Shown: positions 1 to 8,366, counted from the first letter of the stretch. The stretch: DNA of 18,223 bases from Cyrtobacter comes (GCF_034470605.1 NZ_JARGYT010000019.1:1-18223), one strand, 5' to 3'. Notes: a model not told the origin generated them from the sequence alone. Made by a program: numbers and translations.

Positions 1-36
1 ATATTATTGGTTAAAAAAGTACAGCTATAAAAAAAT

Positions 37-450
37 ACATACCTTGAAGCAGAAAAGCGAGATAAATACAAGGCGATCATAAAAAGATATAATTGCTTTG
101 TATATTGAGAGTGGCATTTGCAAATATAAGGGCTAAAAGCGAGAAACTGGAAAAAGAGTGGAAAATATTATGCTAATATTATTGCCGGTTTAGTGAATAA
201 TGAGCAGATAGCACCAATTTAATTATTCTTGCAATACTCAAGTTTTTGAGATTTGGGAAATTCTTAATTAATGAGCTTAAATCTGGTCAGGTAGTTATTA
301 TGGATAATGCTTCCTTCCATAAATCTCGGAAAAGATCTTATTGAATCTGTTGGTTTTTTACCTCCTTATTCACATGATTTGAAGCCAATAGAGAAATTCT
401 TGGCTAAGAGGTGGATTAGAGCTCATATTAGTCATCTTGCGATGCTTTAG
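37..450 (+). pseudogene. IS630-family transposase remnant, frameshifted
   Basis: This is a decayed DDE transposase. It can be read only by switching frames. Bases 37-108 give TYLEAEKRDKYKAIIKRYN and then a stop. A second stretch near 138-210 gives KSGKYYANIIAGLVNNEQ. A third, about 250-345, gives QVVIMDNASFHKSRK. The last, in yet another frame, gives LIESVGFLPPYSHDLKPIEK and ends at TAG 448-450. The MDNASFHKS block and the LPPYSxDLxPIE block are the second aspartate and the glutamate of the IS630/Tc1-mariner catalytic triad. Several stops and at least two frameshifts make it non-functional. The 5' part runs off the window start, and no terminal inverted repeat could be found. It lies just downstream of the minus-strand ntrX-like gene. 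Confidence 0.85.
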
Positions 451-508
451 TTAAATTCTTCAATACGCAAATCTTAACTTGATTTACTATAGTAACTACA
501 TAAGATGA

Positions 509-1813
509 TTATTTAAGTTTCAAAAATGCTATTTTTCTATGTAAAGCGGTCCTATCCATTCCAATATGCTCGGCTGTTTTAGCAACATTATAATCAAACC
601 TCAACAAGTGATTTTTTATATATTGCTTTTCGAACTCATCCTTAGCATCCTTAAACCTCATACCATTCAGCTTACCTATCCCACTAACTATTTCCTCTGA
701 TTCTGATAGTAAGTCAACAGGCAAAGAGTCTCGGCTTATAGTATCATTGCCACTAGATGATGTGAGTATAAAGCTAAGCTCCGCTACATTTTTTAGCTGA
801 ATTATATTTCCAGGCCAATTATAATTCATTAAAAGCAATATAGCTTCAGCGCTAATTTTGCATTTTTGATACTTAGACTGATGGGAAAATTCTCTAATAA
901 AAGATTCGCAAAATTGAGGTATATCTTCAATTCTTTCTCTTAGAGGGGCCATATGTATTTGTAGTATACAAAGTCTATAATATAGATCTGATAAAAATAA
1001 TTCTCTAGAAGTGCCGCTTTTAATATCTTCTGTTGTAGAAGACATTATCCTCATTCCTTCATAGTTATTTCTAAGTAGGTATAGCAAATAATTTTGAGTC
1101 TCTATATTTAAAGTTTCAAGATTATCTATATACAGTGTGCCCCCCTGCGATATTGAGAGAATTTTCTTTAATAAGTATAATTCATCTGGATTTTTATAAT
1201 AGTTCTTCACATCGCTCCATCTTACAAATTGCAAATGCTTGTTTGGTGATTGTGCATGTATAATTTTGGCTATAGTACATTTTCCTGTACCTACTTCCCC
1301 AGAAATAAATAGTCTACTTTTGGATATTGAGGCTGCTTTTACTAATTCACGGATCTTTTTGCTATGTTGAGATTTTCCTATAATTGATAAATTGGAGCTA
1401 GCTGATCTTAACATCCTATTTTCTTCAGATATTTTCATAGATTCAAGTGCCCTTCTTACTGTAAGCAAAAGTCTGGCAATTTTAAAAGGCTTCTCCACGA
1501 AATCATAAGCACCATACTTTATTGCATTAACGGCTACCTCTATATTTGCATGCCCGCTTATAACTATTACTGGTACCATTGGGTGGGCACTTTTAATTAA
1601 TTTTAATAACCCTATGCCATCAATTGGGCTTCCCTCAAGCCATATATCAAGCAATATTACATCTGGTGTATTGTTTTGTATTTGTTCTAATACACTGGTG
1701 GAATCATGAAGGGAATTGCATGTATATCCATCTTCCCGAAGAACATCAGAGATAAATTCGCAAATATCTCGTTCATCATCGATAATAAGTACGCTATGTG
1801 TATCAATATCCAT
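509..1813 (-). CDS. ntrX: NtrX-like response regulator with degenerate AAA+ domain
   Basis: This is a cytoplasmic response regulator of the NtrC/NtrX class. Residue numbers count from a longer reading beginning at TTG 1840. The receiver domain (about 16-135) has the acidic pocket D21/D22, phosphoacceptor D65 in VILLDIWLEG, S95 and K117. The AAA+ domain (about 150-360) has Walker A GEVGTGK (181-187), a Walker-B-like GGTLYIDN (233-240) and SDLYYRL with R289. The C-terminus is a Fis-type helix-turn-helix (about 405-443). The GAFTGA loop that contacts sigma-54 is absent, as in rickettsial NtrX, and the Walker B glutamate is Asn240. I chose ATG 1813 as the start (MDIDTHSVLIIDDE) because it lies 2 bases after the cutA stop; ATG 1825 and TTG 1840 are alternatives. 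No ntrY kinase gene is in the window. The length, about 434 residues, is slightly short for NtrX. Confidence 0.88.
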   Translation of the reverse strand: MDIDTHSVLIIDDERDICEFISDVLREDGYTCNSLHDSTSVLEQIQNNTPDVILLDIWLEGSPIDGIGLLKLIKSAHPMVPVIVISGHANIEVAVNAIKYGAYDFVEKPFKIARLLLTVRRALESMKISEENRMLRSASSNLSIIGKSQHSKKIRELVKAASISKSRLFISGEVGTGKCTIAKIIHAQSPNKHLQFVRWSDVKNYYKNPDELYLLKKILSISQGGTLYIDNLETLNIETQNYLLYLLRNNYEGMRIMSSTTEDIKSGTSRELFLSDLYYRLCILQIHMAPLRERIEDIPQFCESFIREFSHQSKYQKCKISAEAILLLMNYNWPGNIIQLKNVAELSFILTSSSGNDTISRDSLPVDLLSESEEIVSGIGKLNGMRFKDAKDEFEKQYIKNHLLRFDYNVAKTAEHIGMDRTALHRKIAFLKLK

Positions 1814-1815
1814 AT

Positions 1816-2130
1816 TTAACTGCATTGCAACATGAGCCAATCGTAAAATTTCTTATTACATGACATAGAGTTTGTACTTAATATGCATGGTGTATTGTAT
1901 GGATGTAGTTCGATTAATTTTTTCACAATCTGGTCTTTTTTTTCTACTACTGTCTTAATAATTAAGATATATTCTACAGATGATTTTATATTTCCATTTT
2001 CTATATAAAGAGATTGTACATTTCTAATAATATTAACACATGCTGCTAGTTTAGATTCTAGAACCTCTCTAGCAATCCTTTCGGAGTTTAATTCACTATC
2101 TACGGTGACATACAGTATTTGCGCATTCAT
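1816..2130 (-). CDS. cutA: CutA-like divalent-cation tolerance protein
   Basis: The 104-residue length is typical for CutA, a small trimeric PII-like ferredoxin-fold protein linked to divalent-metal (copper) tolerance. Its biochemical role is not settled. Visible family motifs are the N-terminal strand ILYVTVDSE, the helix-strand block ESKLAACVNII, EYILIIKT, and HPYNTPCIL near residues 75-83 (the family HPYExP motif). The usual YxWxGxI strand is present only as LYIENGNIKS, with the tryptophan replaced. The gene is immediately upstream of the ntrX-like gene on the same strand, 2 bases apart with the start chosen here, so the two are probably cotranscribed. No strong ribosome-binding site is seen before ATG 2130. 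Confidence 0.85.
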   Translation of the reverse strand: MNAQILYVTVDSELNSERIAREVLESKLAACVNIIRNVQSLYIENGNIKSSVEYILIIKTVVEKKDQIVKKLIELHPYNTPCILSTNSMSCNKKFYDWLMLQCS

Positions 2131-2351
2131 AAAAACACTCTATATTTATATGGCGATTCTAGTCATAACACATAATACGAATCACATATAGCATGGGTGA
2201 TATTAAAAATATTTCTTTATATAAAAAAGCCCAGTTGCGTCTTATCACATTCAATTCCTTTTATGGTCAACGTTAGCTATAAAGTTGGATTCAAGCTCTT
2301 TAGTATCCTAAAATATCAACCGATAGTATATGTTTTGCTATTATTTTAAGA

Positions 2352-2948
2352 TTATCCTCTTATTTTTTTTAAACACATTTCCAATACCTTTTCTATTTTT
2401 GCTTCGCTGATATCTAAATCCTTTAGTACATTGTTCAATACGCTCTCTACTTCATTTTTTCCAAAACCAAGTGATATAAGCGCTGTACTAACCTCCTGTC
2501 TTATTCCTAAATTTACAAATTTTGGTGTATTATCTTGATATGAACATATGGGAAGTGGTAGATCCTTTTCCTTTAACTCATTAATTATTCTTTGCGCTAT
2601 TTTTTTACCAACACCAACTATCTTATAAAAACGAGAATGCTCTGAATTTCTTATACTATGATACAATTCTGGAATTTCCATATCTCCTATTATAGACATA
2701 GCAAGCTTATTACCCACTCCTTGAACACTACGCAGAATTTCAAAATATTCCTTTTCTTGATATGTGGCAAAACCATAAAGCGAGATTTCATCTTCTTTTA
2801 CATTTGTAAATATGTGAAACGATCTCTCTTCCCCTAAAATTAAAGATCCATTCTTACCAATATATACATAATACCCAACGCCGTGAACATCAATTATTAT
2901 GCTATTTATGAAGATTTCACTTATTTTACCCGTAAGTTTTCCTATCAT
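2352..2948 (-). CDS. ruvA: Holliday junction branch-migration protein RuvA
   Basis: RuvA is the DNA-binding tetramer that recruits the RuvB motor to Holliday junctions during recombinational repair. The start is placed at ATG 2948 because the product then begins MIGKLTGKI, the conserved RuvA N-terminus; the frame is open to 2969, adding seven non-conserved residues. From the chosen start the protein is about 198 residues, the usual size. An OB-fold covers about the first 62 residues (DVHGVGYYVY). Two helix-hairpin-helix motifs follow, VQGVGNKLAMSII and VGVGKKIAQRIINELK. The C-terminal domain III, which contacts RuvB, is at the end (ALISLGFGKNEVESVL). ruvB, often the next gene, is not here: downstream lie about 220 non-coding bases and then cutA. 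It is divergent from uvrD across 177 bases. Confidence 0.95.
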   Translation of the reverse strand: MIGKLTGKISEIFINSIIIDVHGVGYYVYIGKNGSLILGEERSFHIFTNVKEDEISLYGFATYQEKEYFEILRSVQGVGNKLAMSIIGDMEIPELYHSIRNSEHSRFYKIVGVGKKIAQRIINELKEKDLPLPICSYQDNTPKFVNLGIRQEVSTALISLGFGKNEVESVLNNVLKDLDISEAKIEKVLEMCLKKIRG

Positions 2949-3125
2949 GAATAAATCACACACATACAATTACGCTTTTTTAGCATAATAATATAAAAGG
3001 TGTATAGTGTTTTACGTGCTTTGTTATATAGACAAGTTGCTTTTATTGCTAAAACTTCCCAAAATCATCTTGTACCAGCAACACTCTTCATCTAAAAGAT
3101 GACATGAACTTGTTACTCACTTGAG

Positions 3126-5171
3126 ATGGAGTATTTAGAAAATTTAAATAATAGTCAAAGAGCGGCAGTTGAGTATACAGAAGGCCCACTTCTTGTCCTT
3201 GCTGGGGCAGGGACTGGCAAAACCAAGGTACTTACATCAAGAATTGCCCATATTATAAATTCTGGTAGAGCGAATGTTGATGAAATTCTTGCAATTACAT
3301 TCACGAACAAAGCTGCCTCTGAGATGTTAAGTAGAATAAAAGGTATTCTTGGTAATATTTTCATACCATGGGTTGGAACTTTTCACTCAATCTCAACGCA
3401 AATACTGAGAAAACACTATGATGGCCCATCTTTTGGAATAATAGATTCTGATGATCAGCTTAGCATAGTAAAAAAAGTAATATCAGAGCATGGAATAGAT
3501 TCACAAAGATATTCACCAAAGCTCCTACTTTCACTAATATCAAAGCAAAAAGATAAATGTTTAAATTATGATCAAATTCCTGCTAGTGAGGCTTTTGCTG
3601 GTATTCAATTATCGATTCTGTATAGAAACTATCAAAACAAACTAAAATCATTAAACGTAATGGATTTTGGAGATCTGTTGATGGAAAGTTATTTTTTAAT
3701 TAAGGAAAATGCTGCCCTCAGAGAATATTATCAAAGTAAATTTAAATATCTATTAATAGATGAGTATCAGGATACTAATGTTGCTCAATATTTGTGGTCT
3801 ATGTTACTTGCTCAAAAGCATAGAAATATATGCTGTGTTGGTGATGATGATCAATCTATATATGGATGGAGGGGAGCAGAGGTTGAGAACATACTAAGAT
3901 TTGAAAGTGATTTTAAGGACGCTAAGGTTATTAAGTTGCAGCAAAACTATAGGTCACTCTCTCCTATTTTGAAGGTTGCATCTGCAATAATATCAAATAA
4001 CCAAGATAGACATGATAAAGAATTGTGGACTCAAAATAGTGAAATAATACCGGTAATACTGCATATTTATATTGATGATAGACAGGAGGCGAGAAAAATT
4101 GCGGATGAAATTAATGTTTATAAATCAAATGGTATAAGATTATCAGAAATAGCGATACTTGTTAGGGCGGGTTATCAAACGAGATTGTTTGAAGAGGCAT
4201 TAAACTATCTATGTGTGCCTTATAAAATAATTGGTGGTGCAAAGTTTTATGAGCGTGCTGAGGTTAAAAATGCAATAGCTTATATGAGATTGCTTGTAAA
4301 CGATAATGATAATCTGGCCTTTTTAAGGGTAATAAATACGCCTAAACGCGGAGTTGGGGATTCTTCTATTGCGCAACTTACACGGCTTTCTGAGCAAAGT
4401 GGCCTATCTATGATGAAAGTTCTTAAAACAGCTGACCTAAAGCCGAAACTTAGGGCATCTACTATGGAATTTATAAGTACTTTTGAAGATTGTAGAGCCA
4501 TAATGAATGAAGATCCTGTGAAGGCTGTGGAGAGGCTTTTTTTACAGCTTGGTTTTAAGGAATATCTTGAGAAATATGATGCTGAAAATATGACGGAAAA
4601 GGCACAGAACGTTAACGAGGTGCTTAAGAGTTTATCTTCGCATGATTCCATAATTGGGTATCTTGAACATGTGAGCTTACTTAGCGATGTTGATAGTTTA
4701 TCAACTGATGAAAAGGTGAATATTATTACAATGCATTCTGCAAAAGGGTTAGAATTCGAGGTTGTATTTTTACCAGGCTGGGAAGAGGGGGTTTTTCCTA
4801 CTTCAAGAGCTATGTTTGAAAGCAAGCAGCTATCTGAGGAAAGGAGGCTTGCATATGTTGCTGTTACTAGAGCAAAAAGATATTTGCAAATATCTTATGC
4901 GAGATCAAGAATGGTATTTGGTAATATACAAACTTCACTTCCATCTAGATTTTTAGAGGAGATACCAAAAAATTGTTGCAAAACCGTTGATGAAATAGAT
5001 ATATACAGAGCTGCTAATAGTGGTTTTAGGAAAAATAATTTAACATATGGCGATATTGTAACGCATGGTAAATTCGGAGAGGGTAAAGTAATAGGATCCG
5101 GGGCTAGAGGATCCATATATGTGGAATTTGATTTGATTGGGATAAAAGAAATAGCGGCAGATGAGTTTTAA
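3126..5171 (+). CDS. uvrD: UvrD/PcrA-family ATP-dependent DNA helicase
   Basis: This is a superfamily 1A 3'-5' DNA helicase used in excision repair, mismatch repair or replication-fork clearance. All key motifs are intact: Q-motif LNNSQRAAVEYTEG (7-20), Walker A AGAGTGKT (26-33, K32), motif Ia AITFTNKAASEM (56-67), motif II DEYQDTN (212-218), motif III GDDDQSIYGWRGA (239-251), motif IV around LQQNYRS, motif V TMHSAKGLEFEVVFLPG, and motif VI EERRLAYVAVTRAK. The C-terminus DIVTHGKFGEGKVIG resembles the PcrA/UvrD tail that can bind RNA polymerase. At 681 residues it is near the normal 650-750. The last 11 bases overlap the start of uppS, so this gene opens the operon. UvrD and PcrA cannot be separated from sequence alone. 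Confidence 0.95.
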   Translation: MEYLENLNNSQRAAVEYTEGPLLVLAGAGTGKTKVLTSRIAHIINSGRANVDEILAITFTNKAASEMLSRIKGILGNIFIPWVGTFHSISTQILRKHYDGPSFGIIDSDDQLSIVKKVISEHGIDSQRYSPKLLLSLISKQKDKCLNYDQIPASEAFAGIQLSILYRNYQNKLKSLNVMDFGDLLMESYFLIKENAALREYYQSKFKYLLIDEYQDTNVAQYLWSMLLAQKHRNICCVGDDDQSIYGWRGAEVENILRFESDFKDAKVIKLQQNYRSLSPILKVASAIISNNQDRHDKELWTQNSEIIPVILHIYIDDRQEARKIADEINVYKSNGIRLSEIAILVRAGYQTRLFEEALNYLCVPYKIIGGAKFYERAEVKNAIAYMRLLVNDNDNLAFLRVINTPKRGVGDSSIAQLTRLSEQSGLSMMKVLKTADLKPKLRASTMEFISTFEDCRAIMNEDPVKAVERLFLQLGFKEYLEKYDAENMTEKAQNVNEVLKSLSSHDSIIGYLEHVSLLSDVDSLSTDEKVNIITMHSAKGLEFEVVFLPGWEEGVFPTSRAMFESKQLSEERRLAYVAVTRAKRYLQISYARSRMVFGNIQTSLPSRFLEEIPKNCCKTVDEIDIYRAANSGFRKNNLTYGDIVTHGKFGEGKVIGSGARGSIYVEFDLIGIKEIAADEF

Positions 5172-5862
5172 TATACAGAAAGCGCCTAAGCATGTTGCCA
5201 TTATAATGGATGGGAACAGTAGATGGGCTAAAGAGATGAATCTTCCTCAGTGGAAGGGGCATGAAAGCGGTATGCAATCTGCTAAGAATATAGTTGATAT
5301 AGCTATAAATAATAAGATTCAGTATTTGACCTTATATGCATTTTCTATAGAAAATTGGAAAAGGGATAAATCTGAAGTAGATGTTATAATGTCTTTAATG
5401 AGACAATATATGTCTGAATATGCAGAAGATTTTATTAATAAAGGGGTCAGGATCATATTTAGTGGTGATCTATTACTCATAGATAGTGATATAAGCCAAA
5501 GTATGTTTGATATAGAAGAATCCTCAAAGCTCAACAAAGTATTAACATTAATCATTGCTGTTAGCTACAGTGCAAGAAATGAGATAAGGGAGGCCGCCAT
5601 GAATATGGTGAAAGATGCTCATAAAATAGATACTAGTAATAAAATGATTTTTGATGAATATATTAATATTCATAATATTCCTGATCCAGATTTGCTTATA
5701 AGAACTGGTGGTGAATATAGATTGAGTAATTTTATGTTATGGCAAATTGCATATACTGAACTTTATTTTTCCAAAAAATTATGGCCATCATTTGAGGAAA
5801 AAGATCTTTTAGAGGCGATTCAAGATTTTAATTCAAGGGAACGTAGATATGGCGGTAGGTAA
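5161..5862 (+). CDS. uppS: Isoprenyl (undecaprenyl) diphosphate synthase
   Basis: UppS is a cis-prenyltransferase that extends farnesyl diphosphate with isopentenyl diphosphate to make the C55 carrier lipid for peptidoglycan and other envelope glycans; it acts at the inner face of the membrane. Visible motifs are HVAIIMDGNSRWAK (11-24, catalytic D17), GHESGMQS, LTLYAFSIENWKR (57-68), and LLIRTGGEYRLSNFMLWQ (178-195, R181, R187, S189), with metal-binding E200 in AYTELYF. Its 233 residues are normal. The usual AxNYGGRxEI motif reads AVSYSARNEI (133-142), keeping the arginine but losing NYGG. The ATG lies inside the uvrD 3' end (11-base overlap), and the 3' end overlaps cdsA by 14 bases. Both overlaps imply translational coupling with the membrane-lipid genes that follow. 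Confidence 0.95.
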   Translation: MSFNIQKAPKHVAIIMDGNSRWAKEMNLPQWKGHESGMQSAKNIVDIAINNKIQYLTLYAFSIENWKRDKSEVDVIMSLMRQYMSEYAEDFINKGVRIIFSGDLLLIDSDISQSMFDIEESSKLNKVLTLIIAVSYSARNEIREAAMNMVKDAHKIDTSNKMIFDEYINIHNIPDPDLLIRTGGEYRLSNFMLWQIAYTELYFSKKLWPSFEEKDLLEAIQDFNSRERRYGGR

Positions 5863-6517
5863 TTTTTTGAAAAGGCTAATTTCATCTGTGTTGTTGATAC
5901 CGGTTGTTATTTGGTTGGCTTATCTTGGGTCTATTCCATATAAAATCTTTGTATTTTGTATGCTCTTTATTTCGCTTCTGGAATATAGAAGTATTATATT
6001 GAAGAATAATATTTTGGTAAGGAGAAGTTATGTGATGTGGCTTCTTTTGGGTCTTGCTATAGCTGTTGCATCATTTATTTCGCTGATTTATCTAAGAAAT
6101 GTGGAGTGTTGCATAGAGCCAAATACAGGGTTTTTCATATCTCTGTTCTTCTTCGTAACGGTCTGGATGACTGATATATCTGCTTATGTAGTAGGTAAAT
6201 TAGTTGGCGGTCCTAAGATTTTTCCAAAAATTAGCCCTAAAAAGACATACTCTGGTGTTATAGCAGGAATTCTGGTTCCTTTATTAATATATCTAATATT
6301 TGAACACGATATATTCTCATATACTGACTATATCATGACATTATCTATCTCTATTGCTGTTGTATTTGGAGATTTTCTTGAATCAGCTTTCAAGAGAAGA
6401 TTTGGGGTTAAAGATAGTGGCGCTATAATACCAGGTCATGGTGGCGTTTTAGATCGTATTGATGGGCTCATCTTTGCATCCATTACTTTTGCTGTGGTTA
6501 CTTATTTCTCTCTATGA
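5849..6517 (+). CDS. cdsA: Phosphatidate cytidylyltransferase (CDP-DAG synthase)
   Basis: CdsA is an integral inner-membrane enzyme that converts phosphatidic acid and CTP to CDP-diacylglycerol, the precursor of phosphatidylethanolamine, phosphatidylglycerol and cardiolipin. The protein is 222 residues, at the short end of the family, and is mostly hydrophobic helices (about 8-28, 30-46, 60-82, 94-110, 136-152, 160-178, 206-222). The diagnostic core is present: TDISAYVVGKLVGG (108-121, D109), KISPKKTYSG (127-136), GDFLESAFKRRFGVKDS (174-190) and PGHGGVLDRIDG (195-206), the CDP-alcohol-binding and Mg-binding signature. A ribosome-binding-like AAGGGA sits at 5835-5840, 8 bases before ATG 5849 and inside uppS. 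The stop overlaps the dxr start as ATGA. Confidence 0.95.
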   Translation: MAVGNFLKRLISSVLLIPVVIWLAYLGSIPYKIFVFCMLFISLLEYRSIILKNNILVRRSYVMWLLLGLAIAVASFISLIYLRNVECCIEPNTGFFISLFFFVTVWMTDISAYVVGKLVGGPKIFPKISPKKTYSGVIAGILVPLLIYLIFEHDIFSYTDYIMTLSISIAVVFGDFLESAFKRRFGVKDSGAIIPGHGGVLDRIDGLIFASITFAVVTYFSL

Positions 6518-7653
6518 AAAAGGTAGCTGTATTTGGCTCGAGTGGATCGGTTGGATCATCAACCTTAGATATATTGAGAAATAATCGAGATAAATTTGAG
6601 TTATGCGCTATTGCTGGCGGCTCTAATATTCAAAAATTGGCTGAGCAAGCAATTGAATTTCAGGTGAAAAATGTAGCTGTTGCATCAGATAATAAATATA
6701 AAGAGTTAAAAGCATTACTACCTAACCATAACATAGTTGTTGGCGATGATGGTCTTGTCCTTCTTGCGCAAGAGAAATATGATGTGGCGATAATGGCTAT
6801 TTCTGGCTCTGATGCAATTAAGCCGCTTGATGCTCTTTTAGGAAATGCAAAAATTATAGGTTTGGCCAATAAGGAGAGTATTGTATGTACTGGTAGTATG
6901 CTTGTAGATAAGGCAAAGGCTTTAGGTTCAAAAATCATACCGGTGGATTCTGAGCATAGTGCTATCTTTCAATTATTTGATGTACTAAATGCAGATTTAG
7001 TGAATAGGGTGATATTAACAGCATCTGGTGGGCCATTTTATGATAAACCAATAGAATTTATAAATACTGCAACTTTTGAGCAAGTGCTTGCTCACCCAAC
7101 CTGGAAGATGGGGGCTAAGATATCTGTTGATTCTGCTACAATGATGAATAAGGGGTTAGAGCTTATAGAGGCCAAGAATCTTTTTAACCTTAAAGCTGAG
7201 CAGCTAGATGTTCTTATCCATCCTCAATCTATAGTTCATAGTTTTGTGGAGTATGCTGATGGGGCGTTGCTTGCACAGTTAGGGTATCCAGATATGAAAA
7301 TGCCAATATCATATGCATTAAATCATCCAAAAAGGATCAAAATAGATTATCGAAAAATGACCGCTAATGATTTGACAAATATGATGTTTCTAGCCCCTGA
7401 ATTTGAAAAGTTCCCACTACTTGGCCTTGCAAAAAATGTGCTGAAAGATTCAATGGAATCTTGTATAGTGCTTAATACGTTAAATGAACTTGTTGTTGGG
7501 GAATTTTTAGAGAAAAAAATTGGATTTGTTCAAATAGCAAATAAGATCTTGAAATTTATGGATAAGATAAATATAGAGAAAGTTGCATCATTGGTGGATG
7601 TGTTATCTTGCGTAAAAGACATTAAGATAAAATTTAACGAGCTAAGTAAGTAA
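6514..7653 (+). CDS. dxr: 1-deoxy-D-xylulose 5-phosphate reductoisomerase
   Basis: Dxr converts DXP to 2-C-methyl-D-erythritol 4-phosphate with NADPH, the first committed step of the MEP isoprenoid pathway, in the cytoplasm. Visible features are the NADPH-binding GSSGSVGSSTLD (8-19), the metal site VDSEHSAIFQ (144-153) with D145 and E147, phosphate-site ASGGPF (170-175), flexible loop HPTWKMGAKISVDSATMMNK (194-213), third metal ligand E216 in GLELIEA, and HPQSIVHSFVEYADG (236-250). The length of 379 is normal and all catalytic residues I know of are present, so it should be active. The start ATG overlaps the cdsA stop by 4 bases. A functional-looking dxr argues against genus Rickettsia, which lacks the MEP pathway. 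rseP and bamA, its frequent downstream neighbours, are not here. Confidence 0.96.
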   Translation: MKKVAVFGSSGSVGSSTLDILRNNRDKFELCAIAGGSNIQKLAEQAIEFQVKNVAVASDNKYKELKALLPNHNIVVGDDGLVLLAQEKYDVAIMAISGSDAIKPLDALLGNAKIIGLANKESIVCTGSMLVDKAKALGSKIIPVDSEHSAIFQLFDVLNADLVNRVILTASGGPFYDKPIEFINTATFEQVLAHPTWKMGAKISVDSATMMNKGLELIEAKNLFNLKAEQLDVLIHPQSIVHSFVEYADGALLAQLGYPDMKMPISYALNHPKRIKIDYRKMTANDLTNMMFLAPEFEKFPLLGLAKNVLKDSMESCIVLNTLNELVVGEFLEKKIGFVQIANKILKFMDKINIEKVASLVDVLSCVKDIKIKFNELSK

Positions 7654-7658
7654 TAAGT

Positions 7659-8366
7659 ATGTATAAATGTGTTTTTGAGGATGACAATATTCTCATTGTT
7701 GATAAAGAAAGAAACATCTCGGTTCATCCTGGGGCAGGAAATAAAGATAATAGTTTAATGGATCTTATACTTTCTTCTGGCAAGTATGGGTATCTTGGGA
7801 TTATCAATAGAATAGATAAGGATACATCAGGCCTTGTATTAATTGCAAAGGATGGATTTACGCACATGGCGCTTGAAGAAAAAATGAAAGCCTATGAAAT
7901 AAAGAGAAAATATGTTGGTTTTGTTTATGGAATTTTTGATCTTTGTGCTGGAAAGATTGAGACAAAAATCATTAGATCTAATTCTGATAAAACTACAATG
8001 GTTGCAAGTAGTACAATAGGAAAAGATGCTGTAACTTTGTATAAAGTGTTAAATTCATTTTTTTCAGAAATTAGCTTTTTAGAATATCAGCTAAAAACTG
8101 GCAGAACGCACCAAATAAGAGTTCATATGAGACACAATAAAACACCTGTTATTGGTGATCATAAGTATTCCAAAGGGTTATCACTTATCCTAAAGGAAAC
8201 GCCACAAGATGTGCAAAATTTGCTTAAATCATTCAGGAAACAGATGTTACATTCAAAATACATCTCTTTTGAGCATCCAGTGACAAATCATCTGGTAGAG
8301 GTTGAGGCCCATCTACCAGACGATATGAAGATTTTATTAGATAAGCTGATTCAAGTGAGTCATTAG
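7659..8366 (+). CDS. RluA/RluD-family pseudouridine synthase lacking the S4 domain
   Basis: Members of this family isomerise specific uridines to pseudouridine in rRNA or tRNA. The core motifs are NRIDKDTSGLVLIAK (50-64; D53 is the catalytic aspartate, and the usual HRLDKDTSG has become NRIDKDTSG), the central YVGFVYG, and LKTGRTHQIRVHM (146-158). The protein starts almost directly at the catalytic domain (VFEDDNILIVDK, 5-16). It therefore lacks the roughly 80-residue S4 RNA-binding domain of RluC and RluD; its 235 residues compare with about 320 for those, and resemble S4-less relatives such as RluA or TruC. Which uridine it modifies cannot be told. It starts 5 bases after the dxr stop and ends the operon, ahead of the palindrome at 8444-8471. 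Confidence 0.88.
   Translation: MYKCVFEDDNILIVDKERNISVHPGAGNKDNSLMDLILSSGKYGYLGIINRIDKDTSGLVLIAKDGFTHMALEEKMKAYEIKRKYVGFVYGIFDLCAGKIETKIIRSNSDKTTMVASSTIGKDAVTLYKVLNSFFSEISFLEYQLKTGRTHQIRVHMRHNKTPVIGDHKYSKGLSLILKETPQDVQNLLKSFRKQMLHSKYISFEHPVTNHLVEVEAHLPDDMKILLDKLIQVSH

Noticed and set aside
484..495. 12-base palindrome TTACTATAGTAA after the ntrX-like stop
   Set aside because: It is too short and A/T-rich to call a terminator or IS end; such palindromes are expected by chance at this base composition.
1814..1840. TTG 1840 or ATG 1825 as the start of the ntrX-like gene
   Set aside because: Both put the start inside cutA and add residues not typical of the receiver domain. ATG 1813 directly precedes the conserved strand and follows the cutA stop.
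2131..2351. Possible tRNA or small RNA between cutA and ruvA
   Set aside because: I looked for a cloverleaf and a T-loop on both strands and found none; only AT-rich spacer is visible.
3088..3102. Small hairpin TCATCT-AAA-AGATGA upstream of uvrD
   Set aside because: Six-base arms in a short spacer with no U-tract or conserved context; not enough to call a regulatory site.
4280..4825. 181-residue open frame antisense to uvrD
   Set aside because: It runs opposite a clearly conserved helicase, is rich in serine and leucine with no motif, and looks like a codon-bias shadow.
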